Shown here piece after piece: positions 50,162-59,225 of a DNA stretch of 64,000 nt (within the stretch, counting starts at the first letter, position 1; each line of letters begins with the position of its first letter). Position numbers and translations under genes: made by a program. Below the pieces are notes generated by a model. The model was not told where the DNA came from. It saw only the letters and a program-made list of their open reading frames with translations, and ran no database searches. The DNA lies in assembly GCF_037908215.1 (NCBI RefSeq), contig NZ_JBBLZC010000007.1, positions 131,146-195,145 on the forward strand. Reading direction: 5' to 3'. The DNA comes from Benzoatithermus flavus (GTDB lineage: Bacteria; Pseudomonadota; Alphaproteobacteria; Geminicoccales; Geminicoccaceae).

Positions 50162-51913
50162 TCAAGGTGCCGCCGCGTCCTCGATCTCGAACGCGGCCCG
50201 CTCGCGGCCCTGCCAGACGTCGAGCTTGACCCGGCCGGCGAGCCGCAGCGTGATCCGGCCTTCCAGCAGCATCCGGCCCAGCGCCGTCTGGGCGCTCCTG
50301 AACGCGATCCCCTTGACGCGCCCGCCGGCGGTCCCGGCGAGAAGGCAGCTCACGTGCCCGTCGCCCACGACCCGCGCGTTCGTCACCCGCGCATCCGTGA
50401 GGCAGAAACGGGGCTCGGCGTTGCCGGGGCCGTAAGGTGCGATCAGGCCGATCTGGTTCGCGAGCGCCGGCTGCGCTGCGCCCACGCTCAAGGCACCGTC
50501 GAGCTCGAGCGGCTCGGGCTCCGGCACGCCGGGGCCGCGCTCGGCCGCGAACCGCTCCACGAGGAAGTCGTGGAATCGCCGGATCCCACCCTCCTCCAGC
50601 GTCATGCCGGCCGCCATCCCGTGACCGCCGCCATGGACGAGAAGGCCCTGCTGCCGGGCGGCGATCACGGCGGCACCCAGATCGAAGCCGCGGATCGAGC
50701 GCGCCGAGCCCTTGGCCACGCCGTCCGCCACCCCCAGCACCACGACCGGCCGGTGGAAGCGCTCGACCAGCCGGCTCGCGACGATGCCGACGATGCCGTG
50801 GTGCCAGCCCTGGCCGGCGGCGACCAGCACCGGCAGCCCGGCCGCGGCCTGCGCCTCGACCGCACGCTGGGCGGCGTCGAGCAGAGCGCGCTCGACCGCC
50901 TGCCGCTCGGCGTTGAGCGCATCGAGGCGTGCCGCGATCTCCGCCACCTCCACGGGATCCTCGCTCACGAGGAGCCTCGCACCCAGATCCGACTGGCCGA
51001 TCCGGCCGCCGGCGTTGATCCTGGGGCCGAGCACGAAGCCGAGCTGGCGCGCGTCGGTGACGGCGGCGAGGCCCGCCGCCCGTGCCAGCGCCGCCATGCC
51101 GGGAACACCGCTGCCGTGCGCCACCTTCAGGCCCTGGTGGACGAAGGCGCGGTTCAGGCCCGTGAGCGGAACCACGTCGCAGACCGTGCCCAGCGCCACG
51201 AGGTCGAGCCAGCCCAGAAGCGGCGGCTCGGGCCGATCGGCGAAGAAGCCCCGCGCGCGCAGCGCCCGGCTCACGCCGACCAGCACCACGAAGGTCACTC
51301 CCACCGCTGCCAGATGCTTGAGCGGGCTCTCCTGGTCGACCCGGTTGGGGTTGACCACGGCGAGCGCTTCCGGCAGCCGCTCCTCGGCCGCATGGTGGTC
51401 GACGACGATCACCTCGAGCCCGGCCGCCCGTGCCCGGGCCAGCGGCTCGAAGGCGGTGGTGCCGGTGTCGAGGGTGACGACGAGCCGGCAGCCCCGGGCG
51501 GCCAGCTCCTCGATCACGCGCGGGTTGGGGCCGTAGCCCTCGAGCAGCCGATCCGGGATCGCGAACGCGACCTCCACCCCGAGCGAGCGCAGATAGCGCG
51601 CGGCGAGCGCGGTGGCGGTCGCCCCGTCGACGTCGTAGTCGCCGATGAGCCCCACCTTCTCGCCGCGCAGAACGGCATCCGCCAGCCGCTCGGCGGCTCG
51701 GTCGAGATCCAGAAGATGCGAAGGCTCCGGCAGGAAGTGCCGGAGCTTCGGCGCCAGAAAAGCCGCCGCCTCGGCCGGGCGCACGCCGCGGCCGGCGAGC
51801 ACCCGGCCCACGATCTCGGGCACCCCGTGGAGCTGGCTGATCGCGAGCGCATGCGCCTCGTCGCACGGCCGCAGCCGCCAGCGGCGCCCGAGAACGCTGC
51901 GCTCGATCTCCAT
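50162..51913 (-). CDS. recJ: single-stranded-DNA-specific exonuclease RecJ
   Basis: RecJ degrades single-stranded DNA 5' to 3' in recombination and mismatch repair. The 583-residue protein has the DHH-family motifs: IGDYDVDGATATALAARYL, VTLDTGTTAFEPLARAR, VDHHAAEERLPEALAVVNPN and LDLVALGTVCDVVPLTGLNR. The DHHA1 domain follows, with GWHHGIVGIVASRLVERFH and HGGGHGMAAGMTL, and a C-terminal OB-fold. Length is normal. It lies 10 bp downstream of glpX on the same strand, an association also common elsewhere in alphaproteobacteria (hom-glpX-recJ). Confidence 0.96.
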   Translation of the reverse strand: MEIERSVLGRRWRLRPCDEAHALAISQLHGVPEIVGRVLAGRGVRPAEAAAFLAPKLRHFLPEPSHLLDLDRAAERLADAVLRGEKVGLIGDYDVDGATATALAARYLRSLGVEVAFAIPDRLLEGYGPNPRVIEELAARGCRLVVTLDTGTTAFEPLARARAAGLEVIVVDHHAAEERLPEALAVVNPNRVDQESPLKHLAAVGVTFVVLVGVSRALRARGFFADRPEPPLLGWLDLVALGTVCDVVPLTGLNRAFVHQGLKVAHGSGVPGMAALARAAGLAAVTDARQLGFVLGPRINAGGRIGQSDLGARLLVSEDPVEVAEIAARLDALNAERQAVERALLDAAQRAVEAQAAAGLPVLVAAGQGWHHGIVGIVASRLVERFHRPVVVLGVADGVAKGSARSIRGFDLGAAVIAARQQGLLVHGGGHGMAAGMTLEEGGIRRFHDFLVERFAAERGPGVPEPEPLELDGALSVGAAQPALANQIGLIAPYGPGNAEPRFCLTDARVTNARVVGDGHVSCLLAGTAGGRVKGIAFRSAQTALGRMLLEGRITLRLAGRVKLDVWQGRERAAFEIEDAAAP

Positions 51914-51923
51914 CGCAGCCGCC

Positions 51924-52916
51924 TCAGCCCTGGATATGCGGCACCACCTCGGCCTTGACCGGCAGGTTGTGCTCGGTCTCGATGATCCGGACCGTGCCGG
52001 TCTTGGAGCGCATCACGATCGACTCGGTGAAGACCTTGCTGCCGCGGCGTCGCACACCCTTGAGCATGGTGCCGTCGGTGACGCCGGTGGCCGCGAACAT
52101 GACGTCGCCCTTGGCGAGATCGGTCATGTTGTAGATCCGGTCGAGGTCCTCGATCCCCATCCGCCGCGCCCGCGCGCGCTCGTCGTCGTTCCTGAACAGG
52201 AGCCGGCCCTGGAACTGGCCGCCGATGCAGCGCAGCGCCGCCGCCGCCAGCACACCCTCGGGTGCTCCGCCACTGCCCATGTAGATGTCGATGCCGCTCT
52301 CGGGCCGGGCGGTGGCGATCACACCGGCAACGTCGCCGTCGCTGATGAGCCGGATGCGCGCTCCCACCTTGCGCACCGCCGCGATCAGCTCCGCGTGCCG
52401 CGGCCGGTCGAGGATCAGCACGACCAGCTCGCCCACGGGCACGCCCTTGGCCTCGGCCAGCCGGTGGAGGTTCTCGGCCGGGCTGTCGGTGAGCTTGACC
52501 ACGCCCTCGGGCAGGCCGCCGCCGACGGCGATCTTGTCCATGTAGGTGTCGGGGGCGTTGAGGAAGCCGCCGTGCGGCGCCATGGCGAGGCAGGAGATCG
52601 CGTTGGCGCCGCCCTTGGCGGTGATCGTGGTGCCCTCGAGCGGGTCGAGGGCGATGTCCATCTTGGGACCGCGGCCGGTGCCGACCTTCTCGCCGATGTA
52701 GAGCATCGGCGCCTCGTCGCGCTCGCCCTCGCCGATCACGACCGTGCCGTCGATGTCGAGCACGTTGAGCGCCTGACGCATGGCGTCGACCGCGGCCTGG
52801 TCCGCCGCCTTCTCGTCGCCGTGGCCGATCAGCTTGGCGCTGGCGAGAGCCGCCGCCTCGGTGACGCGCACGCTGTCGAGGGCCAAGTTGCGGTCCTCGC
52901 TCAGATACTGCTTCAT
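51924..52916 (-). CDS. glpX: class II fructose-1,6-bisphosphatase GlpX
   Basis: GlpX dephosphorylates fructose-1,6-bisphosphate in gluconeogenesis (some relatives also act on sedoheptulose-1,7-bisphosphate). The 330-residue protein has the conserved EAAALASAKLIGHGDEKAAD, IDGTVVIGEGERDEAPMLY, DIALDPLEGTTITAKGGANA with its metal-binding acidic residues, and MGSGGAPEGVLAAAALRCIGG. Between hom and recJ on the minus strand, 52 bp from hom. Confidence 0.96.
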   Translation of the reverse strand: MKQYLSEDRNLALDSVRVTEAAALASAKLIGHGDEKAADQAAVDAMRQALNVLDIDGTVVIGEGERDEAPMLYIGEKVGTGRGPKMDIALDPLEGTTITAKGGANAISCLAMAPHGGFLNAPDTYMDKIAVGGGLPEGVVKLTDSPAENLHRLAEAKGVPVGELVVLILDRPRHAELIAAVRKVGARIRLISDGDVAGVIATARPESGIDIYMGSGGAPEGVLAAAALRCIGGQFQGRLLFRNDDERARARRMGIEDLDRIYNMTDLAKGDVMFAATGVTDGTMLKGVRRRGSKVFTESIVMRSKTGTVRIIETEHNLPVKAEVVPHIQG

Positions 52917-52968
52917 TCTTCCCCCCGTCTCCTCCGGACGACGCCGCTCTCTCGCGGGCGTCTTCCGC

Positions 52969-54270
52969 TCATGGACGCTCGATGCGGATCATCCGCGGCG
53001 GTTCCAGCACCGACGCCAGCGCGCCGATGCGCTGGAGAGCGCCGCGCATGTCGGCCTCGAGCGCATCATGGCTCGTGAGCACGATCGGCACCGCCTGACC
53101 GGGATTGCGGCCGCGCTGGATCAAGGATTCGATCGACACGTTGTGATCGCGGAGCACGGCCGAGATGTCGGCGAGCACGCCCGGCTGGTCCACCACCATG
53201 AGGCGGATGTAGTAGCAGCCCCGGTGCGCCGTCATGGGGGCGATCGGATGATCGGCGAGCCCGCTCGCCGGCACGCCGAAGACCGGCAGGCGCAGGCCCC
53301 GCGCGATATCGACGATGTCGGCGACCACGGCCGAGGCCGTGGGTCCGGCACCGGCACCCCGGCCCTCGTGCACGACCGAGCCCACCCGGTCGCCCTCGAC
53401 CACGACACCGTTGAACACCCCCTCGACCTGGGCGATGGGCGCTTCCGCCGGCACCATGCAGGGATGGACCCGCTGCTCGAGCCCGGCCGCGGTCATCCGC
53501 GCCACGCCGAGCAGCTTGATCCGGTAGCCGAGCTGGCCCGCGAAGGCGATGTCCATGGCCGAGACGTGCCGGATGCCCTCGATGTGGACCGCATCGAAGC
53601 GCGGCCGCCCGCCGAAGGCGAGCGAGGCCAGCAGCGTCAGCTTGTGCGCGGCGTCGATCCCGTCGACGTCGAACGAGGGATCGGCCTCGGCATAGCCCAG
53701 GGCCTGCGCCTCGGCCAGCACGTCCGCGAACTCGCGGCCGGTCTCGCGCATCGTCGTCAGGATGAAGTTGCAGGTACCGTTCAGGATGCCCGAGACGCTG
53801 ACGATCCGGTTGGCGGCGAGCCCCTGGCGCAGAGACTTGATGATCGGAATGCCGCCCGCGACCGCGGCCTCCCAACCCAAAGGCGCGCCCGTGCTCTCGG
53901 CGAGGCGCGCCAGCTCGGTGCCGTGATGGGCGAGCATCGCCTTGTTCGCGGTCACGACGGGCCGGCCACGCCTCAGGCACGCCCGCACGAGCTCGAGCGC
54001 TATCCCGTCGCTGCCGCCGATCAGCTCGCACACCAGATCGACCTCGGGGTCCTCGGCGAGCGCTCGCGCATCCTCGTGCCAGCGCAGGCCGCCGAGGTCG
54101 AGGTCGCGCTTGCGGCCCGGATCGCGGGCGCTCACCGCCGTCACCACGAGCCGGCAGCCGGTGCGGCGGGTGAGCAGTTCCGCGTTCTCCCGCAAGGTGC
54201 GCAGCGTGCCGCCGCCGACCGTGCCGAGCCCGGCGATGCCGATGCGCAAGCTCTTCTCCCCGTTCGCCAT
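52969..54270 (-). CDS. hom: homoserine dehydrogenase
   Basis: This enzyme reduces aspartate semialdehyde to homoserine with NAD(P)H, for threonine, methionine and isoleucine synthesis. The 433-residue protein has an N-terminal Rossmann fold (IGIAGLGTVGGGTLRTL), TANKAMLAHHGTELARLAE, the catalytic Lys region EAAVAGGIPIIKSLRQGLAA, ILNGTCNFILTTM, GYAEADPSFDVDGIDAAHKL and a C-terminal ACT domain (LMVVDQPGVLADISAVLR), implying feedback control by threonine. The ATG overlaps the aminotransferase stop (TGATG). Confidence 0.97.
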   Translation of the reverse strand: MANGEKSLRIGIAGLGTVGGGTLRTLRENAELLTRRTGCRLVVTAVSARDPGRKRDLDLGGLRWHEDARALAEDPEVDLVCELIGGSDGIALELVRACLRRGRPVVTANKAMLAHHGTELARLAESTGAPLGWEAAVAGGIPIIKSLRQGLAANRIVSVSGILNGTCNFILTTMRETGREFADVLAEAQALGYAEADPSFDVDGIDAAHKLTLLASLAFGGRPRFDAVHIEGIRHVSAMDIAFAGQLGYRIKLLGVARMTAAGLEQRVHPCMVPAEAPIAQVEGVFNGVVVEGDRVGSVVHEGRGAGAGPTASAVVADIVDIARGLRLPVFGVPASGLADHPIAPMTAHRGCYYIRLMVVDQPGVLADISAVLRDHNVSIESLIQRGRNPGQAVPIVLTSHDALEADMRGALQRIGALASVLEPPRMIRIERP

Positions 54271-55499
54271 CACGCCACCGCCTTCTCGGGCTGGGCCGCA
54301 TCCGCCGCCGTCTCGCCGCCGTGCCGGGCGAGGAAGGCGCGAATGTTGCGCACGGCCTGCCGCAGGCGGTGCTTGTTCTCGACCAGCGCCATGCGCACAT
54401 AGCCTTCGCCGTACTCGCCGAAGCCGATCCCGGGCGAGACCGCCACGTCCGCCTCCTCGAGCAGCAGCTTCGCGAAGCCCAGGGAGCCCAGATGGCGGAA
54501 CCGCTTCGGTACCGGCGCCCAGCAGAACATGGTGGCGTCGGGTTTCGGGATCGGCCAGCCGGCCTTGGCGAGTCCGTCGACCAGGACGTCGCGCCGCTCG
54601 CGATAGAGCTTGCGGAACCCCTCCACACAGTCCTGCGGCCCGTTGAGCGCCGCCGTCGCCGCCACCTGGATCGGGGTGAAGGCGCCATAGTCGAGGTAGG
54701 ACTTGATCCGGGTCAGCGCCGAGACGAGCCGGGTGTTGCCGGCGGCGAAGCCGATACGCCAGCCCGGCATGGAATAGGTCTTGGAGAGCGAGCCGAACTC
54801 GATCGCGACGTCGAAAGCACCGGGTGCCTGCAGGATCGAGGGCGGCGGCTCGTCGCCGAAATAGATCTCGGCATAGGCGATGTCGGAGAGGAGCCAGATC
54901 TCCTTGGCCTTCGCCCAGGCGACCATCTCCTTGTAGAAGTCGAGGTCGCAGGTGAGCGCCGTCGGGTTCGAAGGGAAGTTCAGCACCACCATGCTGGGTG
55001 CCGGCACCGAATGCTCGGCGGCATGCGCGAGCTCGCGCATGAGATCGATTCCCGGTCCGAACGGCACGTGCCGGATCGAGGCGCCGGCGATGATGAAGCC
55101 GAAGGGATGGATCGGGTAGCTCGGGTTGGGGGTGAGGATCGTGTCGCCCGGTGCCGTGATCGCCTGGGCGAGGTTGGCGAGCCCCTCCTTCGAGCCCAGC
55201 GTCACGCACACCTGGGTCTCGGGGTCGAGCCTGACCCCGAAGCGCCGCTCGTAATAGCCGGCCCAGGCCTTCCGCAGGCCCGGAATGCCGCGCGAGGTCG
55301 AGTAGCGGTGCGTCTTTCCGTCCCGCACGGTCTCGACCAGCTTGTCGACGATGTGCTTGGGCGTGGGGCTGTCCGGGTTGCCCATCCCGAGATCGATGAT
55401 GTCGCGGCCCGCGGCTCGGGCCGCCGCCTTGAGCCGGTTGACCTCGGCGAAGACGTAGGGCGGCAGGCGACGGATGCGGTGGAATTCGGGCTCTTTCAT
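54270..55499 (-). CDS. alanine/LL-diaminopimelate-type aminotransferase (AlaC-like)
   Basis: A fold-type I, class I/II aminotransferase of 409 residues from the Met at 55499. PLP-binding residues are the Lys in FGSLSKTYSMPGWRIGFAAG, the Asn/Pro in NFPSNPTALTCDLDFYKEMV, SDIAYAEIYFGDE and the Arg in GEGYVRMALVE. The IIDLGMGNPDSPTP start is typical of AlaC (glutamate-pyruvate transaminase) and its relatives. Position directly before hom is conserved in alphaproteobacteria. In-frame starts further upstream (ATG 55544, GTG 55565) would add about 15-22 residues. Confidence 0.92.
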   Translation of the reverse strand: MKEPEFHRIRRLPPYVFAEVNRLKAAARAAGRDIIDLGMGNPDSPTPKHIVDKLVETVRDGKTHRYSTSRGIPGLRKAWAGYYERRFGVRLDPETQVCVTLGSKEGLANLAQAITAPGDTILTPNPSYPIHPFGFIIAGASIRHVPFGPGIDLMRELAHAAEHSVPAPSMVVLNFPSNPTALTCDLDFYKEMVAWAKAKEIWLLSDIAYAEIYFGDEPPPSILQAPGAFDVAIEFGSLSKTYSMPGWRIGFAAGNTRLVSALTRIKSYLDYGAFTPIQVAATAALNGPQDCVEGFRKLYRERRDVLVDGLAKAGWPIPKPDATMFCWAPVPKRFRHLGSLGFAKLLLEEADVAVSPGIGFGEYGEGYVRMALVENKHRLRQAVRNIRAFLARHGGETAADAAQPEKAVA

Positions 55500-55619
55500 G
55501 CGCTCGATCCAGGAGATGCGGCGGCCCGAGCCGCGGGCCGCCATCTTGGCCGTGCTTCCTAGCACGTTTCGCGCGGATCGCGAATCCGCATCCGGGCCGA
55601 AGCTGCTGCGGCTTTGCGC

Positions 55620-56666
55620 TCAGCTCGGCCGGGACGCCGCGAGGTAGACGACCACCTCGTCGCCCACGCCGCCCGTGCTGAGCTCGAGCTGGCTCGCGGA
55701 GGCGCCGGCCTGCATGAGCGCCATCGCCACCTGCCGGCCGCGGTCGATGCCGAGCCCCGCCGGCGCGGCCGGTGCCACGATCCTGAGCCCTGCTCCGGCG
55801 GCACGTGCGATCTCGACCGCCTGGGCGAGCCGGCTCCGGGCGTCGGCGGCGAGGCTCGTGCTCCGTGGGGCGAACGACACGCGGGCCACCACCGAGCCCG
55901 CGGCCGGAACCTGGCGCGGTACGTGGGCCGCGCTCCGGGCCGGCGACTCCACGGCAGCGGTCGTCGCGACCGGCTGCGGGACCCCGGCGGCGCTCTTCTC
56001 TCCATCGTTGCCGCCCTCGTCGAGGCCCAGAAGCCCGCCGAGATAGCTGCCGAAGCGCTGGATCGCACCGGGTTGCGCCTCGACCTTGCCTTGTCTCGCC
56101 CCGGCCGCAGGGGGCGCCGCGGGCGGCTGCCCGCCGGAAGCGGGTGCCGCACCCTCGGCCGGCTGCGCCGGGCCGGACAGGCCCAGGGCTTCGGTGATCG
56201 AGGCCGGACCGTAAGGGTCCGGGATCTTGCGCCCGAGGCGGCGCATGAACTTCCGCAGGCGGCCATCGTCGGCGGCGGCGTTCAGGTTCTCCTCGACATA
56301 GGCGCGGGCGATGGCCGCATCGCCGGGCGGCTGGCCCGCCGCGGCCGGCTGCGCCGCTTTCTGCGGCGCTCCTGCGGTCTCGGCCGCCGCCGGCGCCGGT
56401 GCCGCCGGCGGCGGCGTCTTGCTCTGGCCGGTGGCGTAAGCCAGCTCGGCCGCGCGATGCCGCGCGTTCTCGCGGTCGGCCACGAGCGCATCCGCGATCG
56501 CGCGCCGCTGCTCGACCGTATAGCTCAGGTGTGGGCGCGGCGGCACGCTCGCGAGGTCGGGATAGTCGCTGGGCGAGGCCGGGACGGCGGGGCTCGCCCC
56601 CGGCCTGCCGGAGCGCTCGCAGGCGGCTGTGGCCAGGAGCAGCAGGAGGGCGCAGCCGGAGGCCAT
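55620..56666 (-). CDS. lipoprotein with a degenerate OmpA-like C-terminal domain
   Basis: A 348-residue protein starting MASGCALLLLLATAACERSG, whose hydrophobic stretch ends in a lipobox T-A-A-C. After a conserved DYPDLASVPPRPHLSYTVEQ block and a long Pro/Ala/Gly-rich middle, the C-terminus (VVARVSFAPRSTSLAADARS, then LRIVAPAA, RGRQVAMALMQAGASASQLE) has the strand-helix pattern of OmpA/MotB peptidoglycan-binding domains, but lacks the usual Asp/Arg that contact peptidoglycan. The frame stays open upstream to 56786. It is divergent from phaC, with ~250 bp between the starts. Confidence 0.72.
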   Translation of the reverse strand: MASGCALLLLLATAACERSGRPGASPAVPASPSDYPDLASVPPRPHLSYTVEQRRAIADALVADRENARHRAAELAYATGQSKTPPPAAPAPAAAETAGAPQKAAQPAAAGQPPGDAAIARAYVEENLNAAADDGRLRKFMRRLGRKIPDPYGPASITEALGLSGPAQPAEGAAPASGGQPPAAPPAAGARQGKVEAQPGAIQRFGSYLGGLLGLDEGGNDGEKSAAGVPQPVATTAAVESPARSAAHVPRQVPAAGSVVARVSFAPRSTSLAADARSRLAQAVEIARAAGAGLRIVAPAAPAGLGIDRGRQVAMALMQAGASASQLELSTGGVGDEVVVYLAASRPS

Positions 56667-56917
56667 GCTGCGCTGCAACGAAATGCCGCGTGGCAGAAGG
56701 CTGCCCGTCGCATGCCGGCCACGGGTGCCGGGTGATATCGCCCGCTTCGGATCGTTGGCGACAGATCGCGGATTGACTACATACACGGTCCGGTAGCGAT
56801 CCAGCTGTAGAGATTTCCCGACCGGCGGAGGCTCATCGACAGGGCTCGGGCGATTCCCGAAGGCCCGGCGATGGGCGAGCGCGCAGCGCGGCGCGGTGGA
56901 TGATAGGGGATTGGAAG

Positions 56918-58726
56918 ATGGCCGAGCAACAGCAAGCGCAGGCGGGGGACGAGCAGTCCGAGCAGGTTGTGGCGATCCTCGGCGACATCGCCGAGCGCAG
57001 CCGCAAGCTGGTCGAGGACTTCCTCGTCCGGCAGAAGGACATCGACGTGGCGGGCTCGGCCGTGCCCGGCGTGGACGGCTCCAGGATCGGCGGCACGTTC
57101 CTCGAGATGTGCACGCGGCTGATGAGCAACCCGCACGAGCTGGTCCAGGCCCAGTTCCAGCTCTGGCAGGACTATGTCCGCCTGTGGCACACCACGGCCC
57201 AACGCATGATGGGGGTCGAGGTCGAGCCGGTGATCGTCCCCGATCGCGCCGACCGCCGCTTCAAGGACGCCGCCTGGAACGAGAACGCACTGTTCGACTT
57301 CATCAAGCAGTCCTATCTCCTGACCTCGAAGTACCTGATGCAGGTCGCGGCCAAGAAGGACGGGCTCAACGACAAGACGCAGCAGAAAATCGAGTTCTAC
57401 ACGCGTCAGTTCGTCGAGATGATGGCGCCCTCGAACTTCGTCGTCACCAACCCCGAGGTCCTGCGGGCCACCCTCGAGACCCGCGGCGAGAACCTCCTGC
57501 GCGGCCTCAAGAACATGCTCGAGGACCTCGAGCGCGGCAAAGGAAGGCTCGCGATCAGGATGACCGATCTCGACGCGTTCGAGGTCGGCAAGAACATCGC
57601 GACCACGCCCGGCAAGGTCGTGTTCCAGACCGACCTCATGCAGCTCATCCAGTACGCGCCCGCGACCGAGCAGGTCCACAAACGGCCGCTCGTGATCGTG
57701 CCGCCCTGGATCAACAAGTTCTACATCCTCGACCTGCAGCCCAAGAACAGCTTCATCAAGTACTGCGTCGACCAGGGCTTCACCGTGTTCGTGCTGTCCT
57801 GGGTCAACCCCGACGAGAAGCTCGCCCACAAGTCCTTCGAACACTACATGTTCGAGGGCCCGCTCGCGGCGCTCGATGCCATCGAGCAGGCGACCGGCGA
57901 GAAGGAGGTCACCGCCATCGGCTACTGCCTCGGCGGCACGCTTCTTGCCTCCACGCTCGCCTGGATGAAGGCCAAGGGCGACGAGCGGATCAAGGCCGCC
58001 ACCTTCTTCACGAGTCTCGTCGACTTCACCGATCCCGGCGAGCTCGGTGTGTTCATCGACGAGGAGCAGCTCGCCGCCATCGAGAAGATGATGGCGAAAC
58101 GCGGCTATCTCGAGGGCTCGGAGATGGCCACGACCTTCAACATGCTGCGCGCCAGCGACCTGATCTGGTCGTTCGTGATCAACAACTATCTCCTCGGCAA
58201 GGACCCGTTCCCCTTCGACCTCCTCTACTGGAACTCCGACAGCACCCGCATGCCGGCGGCGATGCACAGCTTCTATCTGCGCAAGTGCTATCACGAGAAC
58301 GCGCTGGTCAGGCCGGGCGGCGTCACCCTGGGCGGCGTGCCGATCGACCTGCGGACGATCGACGTCCCGGTCTACTGGCTCTCGACCAAGGAGGACCACA
58401 TCGCCCCCTGGAAGAGCACCTACGCCGCGACCCAGATCTACCGGGGGCCGAAGAAGTTCGTCCTCGCCGGCTCGGGCCACATCGCGGGCGTGGTCAACCC
58501 GCCGGCGTCCGGCAAGTACGGCTACTGGCTCAACGACCGGCTCCCGGCCGACCCGGATGCCTGGTACGCGGGCGCCACCCACCACGAGGGCTCGTGGTGG
58601 AACGACTGGGCGCAGTGGAACGCCTCGTTCGCGGGCGAGATGGTCCCGGCCCGTCGTCCCGGCGACGGCAAGCTGAAGCCGATCGAGGCCGCCCCCGGCT
58701 CCTACGTCAAGGTGCGCCTGGTCTGA
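56918..58726 (+). CDS. phaC: class I poly(3-hydroxyalkanoate) synthase PhaC
   Basis: PhaC polymerises (R)-3-hydroxyacyl-CoA into PHA storage granules. The 602-residue protein is a class I synthase: N-terminal PHBC_N region, then the alpha/beta hydrolase core with the lipase-like box G-Y-C-L-G-G (nucleophile Cys), RPLVIVPPWINKFYILDLQP, FVLSWVNPDEK, the Asp in LSTKEDHIAPW and the catalytic His in GSGHIAGVVNPP. The ATG at 56918 follows GGGGATTGGAAG. No phaA, phaB, phaR or phasin gene is adjacent, so the pathway is dispersed. A strong terminator follows. Confidence 0.96.
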   Translation: MAEQQQAQAGDEQSEQVVAILGDIAERSRKLVEDFLVRQKDIDVAGSAVPGVDGSRIGGTFLEMCTRLMSNPHELVQAQFQLWQDYVRLWHTTAQRMMGVEVEPVIVPDRADRRFKDAAWNENALFDFIKQSYLLTSKYLMQVAAKKDGLNDKTQQKIEFYTRQFVEMMAPSNFVVTNPEVLRATLETRGENLLRGLKNMLEDLERGKGRLAIRMTDLDAFEVGKNIATTPGKVVFQTDLMQLIQYAPATEQVHKRPLVIVPPWINKFYILDLQPKNSFIKYCVDQGFTVFVLSWVNPDEKLAHKSFEHYMFEGPLAALDAIEQATGEKEVTAIGYCLGGTLLASTLAWMKAKGDERIKAATFFTSLVDFTDPGELGVFIDEEQLAAIEKMMAKRGYLEGSEMATTFNMLRASDLIWSFVINNYLLGKDPFPFDLLYWNSDSTRMPAAMHSFYLRKCYHENALVRPGGVTLGGVPIDLRTIDVPVYWLSTKEDHIAPWKSTYAATQIYRGPKKFVLAGSGHIAGVVNPPASGKYGYWLNDRLPADPDAWYAGATHHEGSWWNDWAQWNASFAGEMVPARRPGDGKLKPIEAAPGSYVKVRLV

Positions 58727-58756
58727 GGTCGGGCCGAAGCCTTCTCTGCTCCGTCA

Positions 58757-58798
58757 CCAGGGCCGGCACCCGCGCGGATGCCGGCCCTGGTCGGTTTT
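58757..58798 (+). terminator. rho-independent terminator after phaC
   Basis: A perfect 12-bp stem (CCAGGGCCGGCA / TGCCGGCCCTGG) with a 10-base loop is followed by TCGGTTTT. It begins 31 bp after the phaC stop. Confidence 0.85.
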
Positions 58799-58876
58799 CG
58801 AGGGGATGTCAACTCGGCGGCCGTGGCCGTCCGCCGTTGACGTCCCTACGGTCGGGCCCATTCGGCCCGCGGTCCG

Positions 58877-59221
58877 TCACCCCGCCTCGGCGGCGCTGCG
58901 CTCGATGTGCGCCGCCAGCGCGTCCAGCCGGCGTGCGGCCGTGGCGACCGCCCAGGCCGCGCGCTCGCGGATCGCACCCTCCACCCGCGCGAGCTCGCCC
59001 TTCAGCCGCTCGAGCTCGCTCCGCGCTTCGTCGAGCTGATCGGCGAGCACGAGGCTCGTCATCAGCAGCATCATCTCCTCGCCGAGCCCGCGCTGCCCCT
59101 GGATCAGGCCGGCGGCGCACTGGTCCACCAGACGGGCGAGCTGGTGCACGCGGAACGCCTCGCCGGCGCCGCACTGCAGGCGGAACCGACGTCCGCCGAT
59201 CGTCACCTCGACCGTGTCCAT
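58877..59221 (-). CDS. zapA: cell division protein ZapA
   Basis: ZapA is a small FtsZ-ring bundling protein. The 114-residue protein begins MDTVEVTIGGRRFRLQCGAG with the typical N-terminal strand-turn-strand, then the HQLARLVDQCAAGLIQ helix and the long C-terminal coiled coil (MTSLVLADQLDEARSELERL). It is the last of three minus-strand genes (wHTH protein, coiled-coil protein, ZapA), which may form an operon. Confidence 0.87.
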   Translation of the reverse strand: MDTVEVTIGGRRFRLQCGAGEAFRVHQLARLVDQCAAGLIQGQRGLGEEMMLLMTSLVLADQLDEARSELERLKGELARVEGAIRERAAWAVATAARRLDALAAHIERSAAEAG

Positions 59222-59225
59222 TCCC

